A stretch of DNA of 64,000 bases from M3007 sp964621185 (GTDB lineage Bacteria; Bacteroidota; Bacteroidia; Chitinophagales; Saprospiraceae), in the NCBI GenBank assembly GCA_964621185.1, contig CAZULM010000006.1, positions 121,044-185,043 on the forward strand, given 5' to 3'. The notes under the pieces were generated by a model. The model saw only the letters and a program-made list of their open reading frames with translations, ran no database searches and was not told the origin of the DNA. The stretch's first letter is position 1. The number at the start of each line of letters is the position of its first letter. A program made the translations under genes and the position numbers. Below, one piece after another: positions 36,764 through 46,865 of the stretch.

Positions 36764-37348
36764 TCACCGCACATACCAATTCAGACCCAGGCTCATGTAC
36801 GCAAAGCCGTATTGGTTCCAATTCCTCCCGCTGTTGTAGTACCCCTGGGCAGAAGCCTCCAATGTCAGGTTCTTTATGAGCCTGCACTCCATGCCCGCAA
36901 TAATAGGAATGTACCACTGCCCGGAGCGGCGAATGTAGTATTCGAAGGAATTGATGTTGTCGAAGGAAAAGTTGCCGACCATGAAGCCTGATTCCAGGAA
37001 AAAGCCGAACCGCTCGGAATTATTATCCAACCCAGGGCGCAGTAAATAGCCCCTGCCCCAAACGCCAGCCATGTAAAAATTTTGCCAGGGCGTTTCAAAG
37101 TTTCGCGCGTTCACGTAGCGCGCCTGTATCCCAGCGAACATCCAATTGTTGAGGGAAATGCCAGCGCGGGCGCCGTAATACAGCGATTCTTCAAATTTTA
37201 CGCCCCATTTGCCCACATAATCGCGGTCGTAGCCGACGTGCACGCCCAGCAGGGCTTGGTCGGCGAAGCGGAGCTTTTGGGCGCTTGTGTTGGCTGTAAA
37301 GCAGAGGGCAAAAGCAACAAGGAGCAAGTAGTTTGTGCGTTTGGACAT
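36764..37348 (-). CDS. Small outer-membrane beta-barrel protein, 194 aa
   Basis: The ATG at 37348 was chosen because it opens a signal peptide (LLLVAFALCFTANTSAQ); the longer frame is leader. The mature part has strands alternating aromatic and polar residues (YYGARAGISLNNWMFAGIQA, RFGFFLESGFMVGNFSF, YGFAYMSLGLNWYVR), ending in an aromatic-rich strand typical of an eight- to ten-stranded porin-like protein. Function is unknown. It is a single gene followed by a REP-like palindrome. Confidence 0.8.
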   Translation of the reverse strand: MSKRTNYLLLVAFALCFTANTSAQKLRFADQALLGVHVGYDRDYVGKWGVKFEESLYYGARAGISLNNWMFAGIQARYVNARNFETPWQNFYMAGVWGRGYLLRPGLDNNSERFGFFLESGFMVGNFSFDNINSFEYYIRRSGQWYIPIIAGMECRLIKNLTLEASAQGYYNSGRNWNQYGFAYMSLGLNWYVR

Positions 37349-37625
37349 AAGGATAGGTATTTGATTTATTATTGCAGAAGCAGGCGTTATCATGGAAGGT
37401 CTTGTTGCGGTGTATGACGACTGGGCTCGCAAATTGGGTTGCCTCATAGGAAAAATGTATAGCAATTTAATTTTTAATACTTCAGCTTTGTCAATTGCAA
37501 AAACCTATTGCATCGAGTTTCACCAACGAAACCAATTTCAAAAGCAAAAACTTGAGGAGTTTTGTTTAAGATTTGTGTCATGCTCGCCGATAATGACTAC
37601 TTTTGTTTTGAAAAAGCAATCACAA

Positions 37626-37890
37626 ATGAATCTATTTCCCAATATAGTCTCAGACCCTGATATTCTTGGGGCAAACCTTGTGTTATTGGTACACGTATCA
37701 GCGTTGAACTGGTTTAGAATGGCTGGAAACTGGTGGCAGTATTGAAAAAATTGCACAAAAGCATCCGTTGCTTACCCCCGAATTGTAAAGGAAGCTATTC
37801 GCTATGCCGCTCGTTGTTTTTTAAAGAATGAAGTAGTCATTGAAGTCCAAATCAGTGCAGGTTGCGCACCAAGTGAACATTCTTGTAACG
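37626..37890 (+). pseudogene. Decayed DUF433 (VapB-like antitoxin) gene
   Basis: ATG at 37626 opens MNLFPNIVSDPDILG. With one or two single-base corrections it continues KPCVIGTRISVEL, then GGSIEKIAQKHPLLTPEL and finally KEAIRYAA and FLKNEVVIEV. This is the DUF433 fold, usually an antitoxin beside a DUF5615 PIN-like toxin. At least three frameshifts (near 37668, 37710 and 37785) break the frame. No toxin partner could be read in 37400-37625. Confidence 0.7.
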
Positions 37891-37961
37891 CACCCTGTTT
37901 AAACTTAAAGCTCCCCTTTGAAACCCTTCCACCTTGTCTTAACTAAAAAAACATACCAACT

Positions 37962-38579
37962 ATGGCCTTTACACTGCCCGAGCTCCCCTACGCCTTCAAC
38001 GCCCTCGAACCGCACGTGGATGCCCGCACCATGGAAATCCACCACGGCAAGCACCACGCCGCCTATGTGAACAACCTCAACGCTGCCGTACAAGGCACCG
38101 AGCACGAAGGCAAAAGCCTGGAAGAGCTGCTCGCCAACATATCAAAACTTCCTGCTGCCATCCGCAACAACGGCGGCGGCCACTGGAACCACAGCATGTT
38201 CTGGGAAATCATGTCGCCCAACGGCGGCGGCGAGCCACAAGGCGACGTCGCTTCCAAGATCAACAAGAACTTCGGTTCCTTCGATGAGATGAAAAAGCAG
38301 TTCGCACAAGCCGCTGCCACCCGCTTCGGTTCCGGCTGGGCCTGGCTCTGCGTCGATGCCAACGACGACCTGTTCATCACCTCCACCCCCAACCAGGACA
38401 ACCCGCTCATGGACGTAGCCGACAAAAAAGGCCAGCCCATCCTCGGCCTCGACGTATGGGAGCACGCCTACTACCTACACTACCAGAACCGCCGCCCCGA
38501 TTATGTTTCGGCCTGGTGGAACGTGGTGAACTGGGAGGAAGTAGGGAAGCGGTATCGGAGCGCTGTGCGGAAGAATTAA
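37962..38579 (+). CDS. Superoxide dismutase, Fe/Mn family
   Basis: A 205-residue cytoplasmic enzyme that dismutates superoxide. It opens FTLPELPYAFNALEPHVDAR and shows the metal ligands in MEIHHGKHHAAYV, GGGHWNHSMFWEIM and the signature DVWEHAYYLHYQNRR. The choice between Fe and Mn cannot be made safely from sequence. It is a single gene with an A-rich leader. Confidence 0.95.
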   Translation: MAFTLPELPYAFNALEPHVDARTMEIHHGKHHAAYVNNLNAAVQGTEHEGKSLEELLANISKLPAAIRNNGGGHWNHSMFWEIMSPNGGGEPQGDVASKINKNFGSFDEMKKQFAQAAATRFGSGWAWLCVDANDDLFITSTPNQDNPLMDVADKKGQPILGLDVWEHAYYLHYQNRRPDYVSAWWNVVNWEEVGKRYRSAVRKN

Positions 38580-38793
38580 TTTGGTAATTTGATAATGAAC
38601 GTTTCCGAATTGCAGCAGACAGATGCTTTTCGTGTCCTCTTCCTCATCCCTGCACCAGATAAAAAGTAGAGAAGAGTTCAGGCACACGCATTTGCCGCTA
38701 CAATATATTTCGGAGCCATTCATTATTATTAGACGGGTTTACACTCTCCAAATACACCCGCAAAATCCAATATTCAAACTTTATTCCACGTCC

Positions 38794-41700
38794 TCACCGT
38801 TCCACCGTCACATCCCCCTTCCGGTACATCTCCATTTCCCGTCCGCAAAATGCCACCTTTACCCACAACTGCCACACATACACGCCTGGCTCCATCAGCT
38901 TGTCGCGGAAACTGCCTTCCCAGCCGTTCTCGGGCTGCTCGCTTTGGAACAGCAGGCTGCCCCAGCGGTCGTACACTTCTAAGCGGTAATCGAGCAGCGT
39001 GAAGTTGCTGCCGAAAAACGGCCGGAACAGGGCATTTTCGGGTTTTGAAGCGTTGGGCGCAAAGATGTTGGGCACAAAGATGTTGATCGGGGCGCCATCG
39101 CTCGACATCCAGGCTACCGTTGCTGCCCGGTGCAGCTGCTCGCCGCAGTGGTTGCTGGCATCGAGCCACACGGGGCCCGCTTCGCTGGTGCTGGTGCTGA
39201 GGCTGTGGGCGCCGTTCCACCAACTGAGCTGCAGCCCAACGGTGTCGCCCCCGAGTATGGGCGCGAGCGTGATCCGGCTGCTGTCGCAGGGTATCATGTA
39301 GTCGCTGTGCAGTATGACCTCCAGCGGCGCGCTGGCCAGTACCGTCGCATCTCCTTCGACAACACAGCCGTGCTCGTCCTGCACCGCCACGGTGTAAGCG
39401 CCCGGCGCCAGGTTGCTGAAACGGTTGTCGGTCTGGAATGCGCCGCCGTTGAGGGCGTAGCCCGTGGGCTGGGATCCGCCGGGCAACACGTTCACGGCAA
39501 TGGAGCCCTGACTCTGGTTGGGGCAACTGCGCTGGGCCGTGGCATCGAATTGCAGGGAAGGCCAGGCTGTCACCTGTATGGTTATCAAGGAATCGCAGCC
39601 CTCGCTGTTGCTGAAATGGAAGTCTTTTGCCTCGCCGATCGCCACTTTTTCGCTGTTGAAAATATAGGATTCTCCCGGGCACACCTTCACTTCTATGATG
39701 TCGGCCGAACTGGCTTTTTCAAGCACCGTCACCGTCAGGATGGAGTCGCAGCCCAGGGCGTTCGTCAGCGTGAAAGCCTGCACCGTCCCTGCCGCCAGCG
39801 ATTGTCCCTGGAACGTAAAGGTCTCGTTGGGGCAAACGCCAAAAGTCACCGCCCCCGTGGTAGTCGGCAAGGCGCTCACCGTCACCGTCACAATGGAATC
39901 GCAGCCCAGCGCGTTCGTCAGCGTGAAAGCCTGGGTCTGACCCACGGCCAATGCCACGCCTTGGTAAGTGTAAGTGCTGCCCGGACAAGCGCTCACCGCC
40001 AGCGTCGAAGCCGAAGTCGGCAGAGCGCTCACCGTCACCGTCACGATGGAGTCGCAGCCCAGCGCGTTCGTCAGCGTGAAAGCCTGGGTCTGACCCACGG
40101 CCAATGCCACGCCTTGGTAAGTGTAAGTGCTGCCCGGACAAGCGCTCACCGCCAGCGTCGAAGCCGAAGTCGGCAGAGCGCTCACCGTCACCGTCACGAT
40201 GGAGTCGCAGCCCAGCGCGTTCGTCAGCGTGAAAGCCTGGGTCTGACCCACGGCCAATGCCACGCCTTGGTAAGTGTAGGAGCTTCCCGGACAAGCGCTC
40301 ACCGCCAGCGTCGAAGTCGAAGCCGGCAAGGCGCTCACCGTTACCGTGACAATGGAATCGCAGCCCAGCGCGTTCGCCAGCGTGAAAGCCTGGGTTTGCC
40401 CAACAGCCAATGCCACGCCCGCGTACGTGTACGTACTGCCCGGACAAGCGCTCACCGCCAGCGTCGAAGCCGAAGTCGGCAAGGCGCTCACCGTCACCGT
40501 GACGATGGAATCGCAGCCCAGCGCATTCGTCAGCGTGAAAGCCTGGGTCTGACCAACAGCCAAATCAACACCCGCGTACGTGTACGTGCTGCCCGGACAA
40601 GCGCTCACGGCCAGCGTCGAAGCCGAAGTCGGCAACGCGCTCACTGTTACTGTGACGATGGAGTCACAGCCCAGCGCATTCGTCAGCGTGAAAGCCTGGG
40701 TCTGCCCAACGGCCAAATCCACGCCTTGGTACGTGTAGGTGCTGCCCGGGCAGGCGCTCACCGCCAGCGATGAAGTAGAAACTGGCAAGGCGCTCACCGT
40801 CACCGTGATGATCGAATCGCAGCCAAAGGCATCCGTGACCGTAAAATCCATCGACTGGCCTGTCGGGATGCCGGTGCCGTTGTACAGCGCCGAAGCGCCC
40901 GGGCAGGCGCTGAGGGCAATGCTCGCCAGGGTGGGCGGACAACTGAAAGCTTTCACCAGCAAATCGGCGAAAGTCTTGCCGCCGCAACCGCTCAGGCTGA
41001 CCGAATCGGCAAGGATCACCACTTGCCAATGGGGATCGAGCGCCTGGCTGTCAATCTGAACGGTATAGCCCGTAGCCAATACGTTCTGCCAGTCGAAGCC
41101 GCCGTTGGCGCCGGAGACATTGGCATTGACCAAAGCCCCGTTCTGCCACAACTGCACCGGAACGAACGCCACGAGGGTATCTGCCGCGTCAATCACGCCG
41201 TTGTTGTTCACATCCGACCATACCTGCCCCAAAATGTTGCCGTAGCCGTCGTAAAGCTCCACGGTCAGGTCGGCGCTCTGCGCCTGGCAGCCGTGTATGT
41301 CCACCAGGTCGGCGAAATAGGTGCCGCTCTGGGTGGCGGCAAACTGGTTGCTCGTCGCCCCCGGAATCGGGTTGCCCTCAAAATACCATTGCCAGGAAAC
41401 AATTTCGGGCAGCGGCGGCAGGCAAAGGGTGTCGGGGTTGCAGCGCTCGTGGCAACCAGCGGGCAGGGCCGCTATGTTGGGACCGGGGAATATCACCACG
41501 GTATTGCTCTGGGTGGAGCAGCCAAACTCATTCACCACCCGCACGAAGTACAAGCCCGCGTCTTCGGTGAGCAGGCTCGGCCCCGTGGCGCCGGTATTCC
41601 ACAAAATATTCCAATTGGGCGGCTGCGGGCCGGTGTACGTTATCGTGGAGGGCGTTCCGGCGCACACATCGTCGGTGGCTAAGCTGAAATTGGATGGCAC

Positions 41701-44700
41701 GGGATTGACGTTCACCGTAAATGGCGCGAGCACCGCCGTACAGCCCGTGGCGGGATTGGTGAGGGTAACGGTGTAGGTATGGGCGCCAATGGGCAGCAGG
41801 TTGCCGCGGTCTTCGGAAAAAATCAGCGTTTCGTTGTTGCCGTTGCCGCCGCTCCACTGGAAGGTATAGCTGCCGTTGTCCTGCACTTGCAAATTCACAT
41901 CCTCGCCATAACAGACCGAAAGCGTCGGGTACGACACGCCAATCACCTGCCCAAACGCATTCAATTCCAATGCTTTGATAACGCCCACAGGAGCGGGGTT
42001 CATGTCCACCGTCTTTTTGGGCGGCGAATAGGTGCAGCCATTGCCATTGGTCAGGGTGACACTGAAAACGCCTTCTTGGCCCACCGTCAGGGTAGGCGCA
42101 TTGCTGGCATCCGACCACACATAGCTCGCGCCCGGGCCCGAGGGCGCCACCAATGTGATGGTTTTCCCTTCACAAATGACGGCGTTGGCAGGCGTGATAT
42201 TCCCCGAAAAGGGGTTTGGCACGATGGCTACACTTTGGTTTATGCTGCCTTTGCAGCCGTAGTTGTTCGTAGCCGTGAGGGTAACGGGGTAATTACCCGC
42301 CGGGGAAAAATTGTGGTAAGCGGTATTGCCCGTGCTGCTGTTCAGCGCGCCCGATGCCGGGTGCCCGAAATTCCATTCGGTTTTGATGATGCCTGCCGGG
42401 TTGGCCAGACTGAACGCGGAAGCGTTGCCCGCGCAATTGGCCAGCGGCGGGGAGAAAGTCGGGCTGGGGAAATCCGGCACAAATACATTCTCGGAATAAG
42501 TAGCGGTACAGCCCGTGGCCGAAGTGATGGTCAGGGTAGCGGTGTAGTCGCCCGCATTGGCGTATGGGTAGCCCGGCGAAGGCAGGCTGCTGACGTCGGT
42601 GCTGCCTGGTTCGCCAAAATCCCAGGCCCAGCCCACAATGCTCGCGTCCGGGAGCCGGGTGCTTTCGTCGACAAACAAGGTGGTATCGCCCGGACAAGCC
42701 TGGCGCTGTGAAAACAAGGCAACAGCCTCAACATCAAGGGAATCGACCACCTCGCAAACAGCGCCGTTTTGCAGCAGCGCCTTAAAAACGATGATGTATT
42801 TTCCGGCATTGGGGTACACAAACGAGGCATTGTCGCCCGTAGCGGTACCCACCAGCGCTCCGCCGGATATGCCCGTCCACCAGGCGCCGCTGCCCGGAAC
42901 GTATTGTCCGGTAAAGTCCTTAAAAGCTAAGTTCATGGAATCGCAGCGGGGCGTGGCAAAAGTGAGCACGTCCATGCTGCCGGGCGGGCATTTTGGGTGT
43001 GGGGGCAGGGGACAAAACCCGCTGCAGCCGCCGCCGCAATAGTTGAAGAGCAGCATGGGCGATGCCTGAGCCGTGCAGCCGTATTCATTGGTGGCCACCA
43101 CCGTGTAAAACCCGTACTGGTTTGTGGAAATCACCGCCGTATTGCCCCCAAACGGTACATTGTCGTGCAGCCAGGCGAAACTGTACTGGCTGCCTTCCGG
43201 CACCACGGTATTGATCGGAACGAATTCGCTGTTGTTGCAAAAACCCGTCGGGTGCGCAGTGCTGACACTCACATTCGGCTTGGGGTATTTGGCGATCTCA
43301 AAATCGATGCTGCCCTTGCAGCCGTTGGCATCGGTGACTGCCACAGCGTAGCTGCCGCTGGGGATGTTGACCGAAGCTGCAGCGCTCAAAGCCGGCCCAC
43401 TGGCCAATTGCCAGGAATAGGCGCTGAAGGGTGTGGTGGTGGTTACCAGGGTAGAATCATTCGGGCACAGGCCTGCGGGAACGCTTACCATCGGCGCGGG
43501 GTTGGCCCACACCGCTACGTTGAAATCAGCGCTGATGGCGCAGGAAGTCACCCGGACTTTGTGCGCGCCCGGCCTTTGCCAGTAAATCTCCACGTTGTTT
43601 TTTCCCTGTCCGCTTTTGATCGTGCCCGCGTCGGCGGGGATCAATTGCCATTGGTAATCAAAGCCGGGGTAAAAATCGGCCTCGTAATAGGCCACCGACC
43701 CTTCGCAGAGGCCCGGCACGCCCGTGACGCTCAAGCCGCTGATCGCAGTCACATTCAGCTTGGCGGTGTCCGATTTGCAGCCCAGGCCGTCGGTGGAAAT
43801 ATGGGCTGCCGACAGCCAGCGGTTGGCGCTGTTGTTCCAGCTGACGTTGATCGGGTTGCCCGTTTGTGCTGCCGGGCCGCCGCCGCTAACCGTCCAACTG
43901 ACGGTGTAAAGCCCTGTTCCCAGTACCGAGTAGCTCAGGGGCGTACTGGGGCAAATCACCTTGGGGCCGGCCAGTCCGGCGGGCTTGGGTGGGCGGGCAA
44001 CGATGTTGAATATCAGTTCGGCAGAGGGGGAGCAGGTTTTGCCGGCGGCAGTCGGTATGGCCAGCAGTCGGTATTTCCCAGGCGCTGCGGTGGTGGGGAA
44101 ATTGATGCTCCAAACGTTGCTGGGCGATGTCCAGAACAAGCTGCCGTCTTCTTTGTAGGCAAACCAGTCGCAACGGATGCCCGTGGATGCATTGAGTAGC
44201 GATTGAAAATTTGCGGCGGTATTTTCACACATTTCAACTACCCCTTTGATGTAAAAGGTGGGCAATATTTTCACGGGTATAGAATCCTGGCCGCCGCAGC
44301 CCAGGTAGCAGTTGTAGTATTCCACCGTCAGCCAATGGACGGTGACGTCGTTTGCCGATGCCGTCCAGGCCACGGAGATTTTGTTCGTGCCCTGCCCGCG
44401 CAGGATGCTGCCGCCACTGGGCAGTTTCCACACGTATTCCGTGCCATCGAACTGGTTGATGCTGTATTCCTCTTCGCTGCCCTTGCACACCGATTCGTTG
44501 CCCCGAATTTCGGCATTGTCGGAGATAATGGGGATGATGAACACGCTGGCTTGCGGACAGGTGGCGCCGCCGCAGCCCGAAGCGCTCAGGGAGATGGTTC
44601 CGTTGGGCCCCTGTCCCCATTGAACGGTGATGCTGTTGTCGCTGCTGTTGCCACCGTCGAGCACGGTGCCATTGGCCGAAACCACCCAGGTGTAGCTGCT

Positions 44701-46344
44701 GCAATTGCTTGAGGTGGAATATTTTACGGTTTCGCCCGGACAAACCGAGCCCACACAATCGAGCAAGGGCGGCTCGGTGTCGAGCACTTCCACCAGCAGA
44801 ACCGTGGTGTCGGCGCACAGGCAGTTGCTCTGTGCGATCAGGGTTACGCTGAAACTGCCGGCAGCGAGGAATGTGTGCTCGGTATTTTCCGTCGAAACGG
44901 TGGAAAGGTTGTCGCTGAAATGCCATTCGTAGCGCTCGGCGTGCAGGCTTTGGTTTTTGAAGGCGACGGTTTGGCCTTTGCATAGCTGCAAGGGGGCGTT
45001 GGAGGGGGCGGGCGGGTCGGTCGTGAACTGCGCTTTGGGCTCCTCCACGATTGTGACGCATCTTTTACTGGAAAAACAGGTGCTCTGGCCATTTGATTCC
45101 AGTTGCACAAAGCCAGTGCCAGCTTCCCCCCAAGTAACCTCTACCTGTCGGGCATTTGCACTCAGCGAATAGCTTTCGGCCCCCACGATCGTCCAAACAA
45201 TCGCGCTGGCAGGCAGGGGTACGCCACAATTGACCGGCGGGTCGAAAAAATACGTAACCGTGGAATGCGGGCAAATCATCTCGCAAACTGGCGGGGCGTT
45301 GCCGCTGGTGTAATTGCAAAAAGCTGCGTTGGAAGATTGGATGTCGACCACTTGGGTCGGCTGCATGCCTACGAAAAAGCATTGCGTTGCCGAATTGCTT
45401 TGGGCATCATACACCGTAACGCAATAGTCGCCATTGCAAGCATTTGTAAGCACTTGCGTGGTGTTTCCGCTTGACCAGATGTAGGAGTACGGTGCGAATC
45501 CCCCACCCGCTGTTGCGCTAATAGAACCAGAACAGTTGGCGCCGCAACCAGTATTCGTAACATTGCCATTGACTGCCAATGGATTAGAACCTGTGCCGCC
45601 ATTTCCTAAGACTGTAATGCTATGGGTTAGGGTGCAGCCATAAACATCCGTTAAGGTCAAATAGTAGTTCCCGGGATTTAGATATAATAAATCCTGGCTT
45701 GTATGGCCTCCCGACCAATAAAAGGAATAGGGAGGTGTGCCACCGGTGGTAGTAATGTTGATAAAACCATTTGCGATGCCATTGCTGGCATTGGTTACCG
45801 TAATCGAATTGTTCAAGGCAGTGGGTTGCGTCACCGTTGCCGAGGCGGTTTTGGTGCAACCAAAGGCATCTGTGACCGTGGTTGTATAAGTGCCCGCAAC
45901 AAGGTTGTTGATGTTCTGGGTGGTAGCCCCATTTCCCCAAAGATAAGTGTACGGTGGGTTACCACCTGATACAGTGGTGCTGATGCTCCCTGTGTTGCCC
46001 CCGAAGCAGAGGACGTTGGTCGCGCAAACAGCCAAAAGCATGGTTGACGGATTCGGAACGGTTGCTGAAGTGGACTGTGTTAAGCCATTGGCATCTGATA
46101 CAGTGACAGTATAGGTGCCAGGGCATAGGTTTACCTGGGCTTGGGATGTACCACCATTGCTCCATTGGAAGGTATACCCTGGGGTTCCGCCTGAAACGCT
46201 CAGGTCGATAGTTCCGATGCATGTGAAGGAGCAACTGACATTGAAAACTTGAGTGAACAACGTGAGTCCCTGGCCGGAAAGCTGAACAGCTCCAAGCATC
46301 AGGCAAAAAACAGCAGAAAGGCGGGTGTAGTAGTTTTTCATCAT
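38794..46344 (-). CDS. Giant SprB-like/PKD surface protein with 51-aa tandem repeats, T9SS type B
   Basis: A 2516-residue surface protein. Signal peptide 1-25 is followed by several SprB-type modules (TFQWSNGGTSQAQVNLCPG, PPYTYLWGNGATTQNINNL), then many PKD and Ig-like domains to about residue 1690 (YEWHFSDN, GWAWDFGEPG, KTEWNFGHP). An SdrD B-like segment is near 1700 (QVWSDVNNNGVIDAADT). About 1818-2168 are seven copies of a 51-residue repeat whose core is TYTYQGVDLAVGQTQAFTLT, each with two cysteines. A further SprB-like module precedes the gliding-motility/T9SS type B domain (FVPNIFAPNASKPENALFRP, VYDRWGSLLFQS). Such proteins act as adhesins or gliding filaments. It is a single gene. Confidence 0.93.
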   Translation of the reverse strand: MMKNYYTRLSAVFCLMLGAVQLSGQGLTLFTQVFNVSCSFTCIGTIDLSVSGGTPGYTFQWSNGGTSQAQVNLCPGTYTVTVSDANGLTQSTSATVPNPSTMLLAVCATNVLCFGGNTGSISTTVSGGNPPYTYLWGNGATTQNINNLVAGTYTTTVTDAFGCTKTASATVTQPTALNNSITVTNASNGIANGFINITTTGGTPPYSFYWSGGHTSQDLLYLNPGNYYLTLTDVYGCTLTHSITVLGNGGTGSNPLAVNGNVTNTGCGANCSGSISATAGGGFAPYSYIWSSGNTTQVLTNACNGDYCVTVYDAQSNSATQCFFVGMQPTQVVDIQSSNAAFCNYTSGNAPPVCEMICPHSTVTYFFDPPVNCGVPLPASAIVWTIVGAESYSLSANARQVEVTWGEAGTGFVQLESNGQSTCFSSKRCVTIVEEPKAQFTTDPPAPSNAPLQLCKGQTVAFKNQSLHAERYEWHFSDNLSTVSTENTEHTFLAAGSFSVTLIAQSNCLCADTTVLLVEVLDTEPPLLDCVGSVCPGETVKYSTSSNCSSYTWVVSANGTVLDGGNSSDNSITVQWGQGPNGTISLSASGCGGATCPQASVFIIPIISDNAEIRGNESVCKGSEEEYSINQFDGTEYVWKLPSGGSILRGQGTNKISVAWTASANDVTVHWLTVEYYNCYLGCGGQDSIPVKILPTFYIKGVVEMCENTAANFQSLLNASTGIRCDWFAYKEDGSLFWTSPSNVWSINFPTTAAPGKYRLLAIPTAAGKTCSPSAELIFNIVARPPKPAGLAGPKVICPSTPLSYSVLGTGLYTVSWTVSGGGPAAQTGNPINVSWNNSANRWLSAAHISTDGLGCKSDTAKLNVTAISGLSVTGVPGLCEGSVAYYEADFYPGFDYQWQLIPADAGTIKSGQGKNNVEIYWQRPGAHKVRVTSCAISADFNVAVWANPAPMVSVPAGLCPNDSTLVTTTTPFSAYSWQLASGPALSAAASVNIPSGSYAVAVTDANGCKGSIDFEIAKYPKPNVSVSTAHPTGFCNNSEFVPINTVVPEGSQYSFAWLHDNVPFGGNTAVISTNQYGFYTVVATNEYGCTAQASPMLLFNYCGGGCSGFCPLPPHPKCPPGSMDVLTFATPRCDSMNLAFKDFTGQYVPGSGAWWTGISGGALVGTATGDNASFVYPNAGKYIIVFKALLQNGAVCEVVDSLDVEAVALFSQRQACPGDTTLFVDESTRLPDASIVGWAWDFGEPGSTDVSSLPSPGYPYANAGDYTATLTITSATGCTATYSENVFVPDFPSPTFSPPLANCAGNASAFSLANPAGIIKTEWNFGHPASGALNSSTGNTAYHNFSPAGNYPVTLTATNNYGCKGSINQSVAIVPNPFSGNITPANAVICEGKTITLVAPSGPGASYVWSDASNAPTLTVGQEGVFSVTLTNGNGCTYSPPKKTVDMNPAPVGVIKALELNAFGQVIGVSYPTLSVCYGEDVNLQVQDNGSYTFQWSGGNGNNETLIFSEDRGNLLPIGAHTYTVTLTNPATGCTAVLAPFTVNVNPVPSNFSLATDDVCAGTPSTITYTGPQPPNWNILWNTGATGPSLLTEDAGLYFVRVVNEFGCSTQSNTVVIFPGPNIAALPAGCHERCNPDTLCLPPLPEIVSWQWYFEGNPIPGATSNQFAATQSGTYFADLVDIHGCQAQSADLTVELYDGYGNILGQVWSDVNNNGVIDAADTLVAFVPVQLWQNGALVNANVSGANGGFDWQNVLATGYTVQIDSQALDPHWQVVILADSVSLSGCGGKTFADLLVKAFSCPPTLASIALSACPGASALYNGTGIPTGQSMDFTVTDAFGCDSIITVTVSALPVSTSSLAVSACPGSTYTYQGVDLAVGQTQAFTLTNALGCDSIVTVTVSALPTSASTLAVSACPGSTYTYAGVDLAVGQTQAFTLTNALGCDSIVTVTVSALPTSASTLAVSACPGSTYTYAGVALAVGQTQAFTLANALGCDSIVTVTVSALPASTSTLAVSACPGSSYTYQGVALAVGQTQAFTLTNALGCDSIVTVTVSALPTSASTLAVSACPGSTYTYQGVALAVGQTQAFTLTNALGCDSIVTVTVSALPTSASTLAVSACPGSTYTYQGVALAVGQTQAFTLTNALGCDSIVTVTVSALPTTTGAVTFGVCPNETFTFQGQSLAAGTVQAFTLTNALGCDSILTVTVLEKASSADIIEVKVCPGESYIFNSEKVAIGEAKDFHFSNSEGCDSLITIQVTAWPSLQFDATAQRSCPNQSQGSIAVNVLPGGSQPTGYALNGGAFQTDNRFSNLAPGAYTVAVQDEHGCVVEGDATVLASAPLEVILHSDYMIPCDSSRITLAPILGGDTVGLQLSWWNGAHSLSTSTSEAGPVWLDASNHCGEQLHRAATVAWMSSDGAPINIFVPNIFAPNASKPENALFRPFFGSNFTLLDYRLEVYDRWGSLLFQSEQPENGWEGSFRDKLMEPGVYVWQLWVKVAFCGREMEMYRKGDVTVER
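39850..40890 (-). repeat. 153-bp tandem repeats inside the giant surface protein
   Basis: Seven units with a 153-bp period (for example GCGCTCACCGTCACCGTCAC at 39872, 40025 and 40178) encode the 51-residue modules. Several neighbouring units are almost identical in DNA, including synonymous positions, which points to recent unequal exchange. Assembly could easily miscount them. Confidence 0.88.
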
Positions 46345-46653
46345 AAGTTGGAATTTATGTTGTGTCGCAAATATTGGGCAGAATTTCGGTTTTTGGTTGG
46401 GACAAATTTTGGGGGTTGTAGGGTTTTATTTGGAGTTTAAAACAATGAATGTTTTGATGTTCAATTAGTTATAAAACAACGATCCTGCTGTGCTTTTTTT
46501 GTTTCTCACAACGGCACGACGACACGACGACAAAAATTTATTCGTTTGGGTATCCGTGTCGTTGTGCCGTCCGCCTAAAAGAACTAGGTTGTTTTTCTGT
46601 CGCTATTAGCAGGCTCCTTCGCACGCGGAAATTTTCTGAGAAACTACATAATA

Positions 46654-46816
46654 CCGTGTTTGATTGACGATTGGCAAGTACATGATTGACGATTGTTGAT
46701 GTGATTGATGATTTTTTGAAGGGCGATTGCTTCGGCGGCTCGATCAACAATCAACCGTTCCTACTTCACCTCGACAATCGTCAATCATGTACTTGCCAAT
46801 CGTAAATCAAACACGG
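46654..46816. repeat. 46-bp inverted repeat with 71-base loop
   Basis: Arms 46654-46699 and 46771-46816 match at 44 of 46 positions, built from GATTGACGATTG-like units. It lies in the 521-base gap between the giant surface protein gene and the HAD phosphatase gene. The rest of that gap holds no gene. Confidence 0.8.
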
Positions 46817-46865
46817 CAACGAGCAGCCAGTTACAGGATACAAGCAGCACCCCAAATCGCTGCCA

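Noticed and set aside
37400..37625. A DUF5615 toxin partner for the DUF433 remnant
   Set aside because: Neither strand gave a segment with the toxin's typical start or end motifs, even allowing frameshifts.
39130..40773. A 547-codon plus-strand frame opposite the 51-residue repeats
   Set aside because: It is the antisense reading of a tandem repeat, which keeps frames open by repetition. The Arg/His-rich product (QRRSRSRQ) has no plausible function.
39850..40890. Possible CRISPR-like array because of the regular repeats
   Set aside because: The 153-bp period is in frame and coding, with no constant repeat and variable spacer structure, and there are no cas genes in the window.
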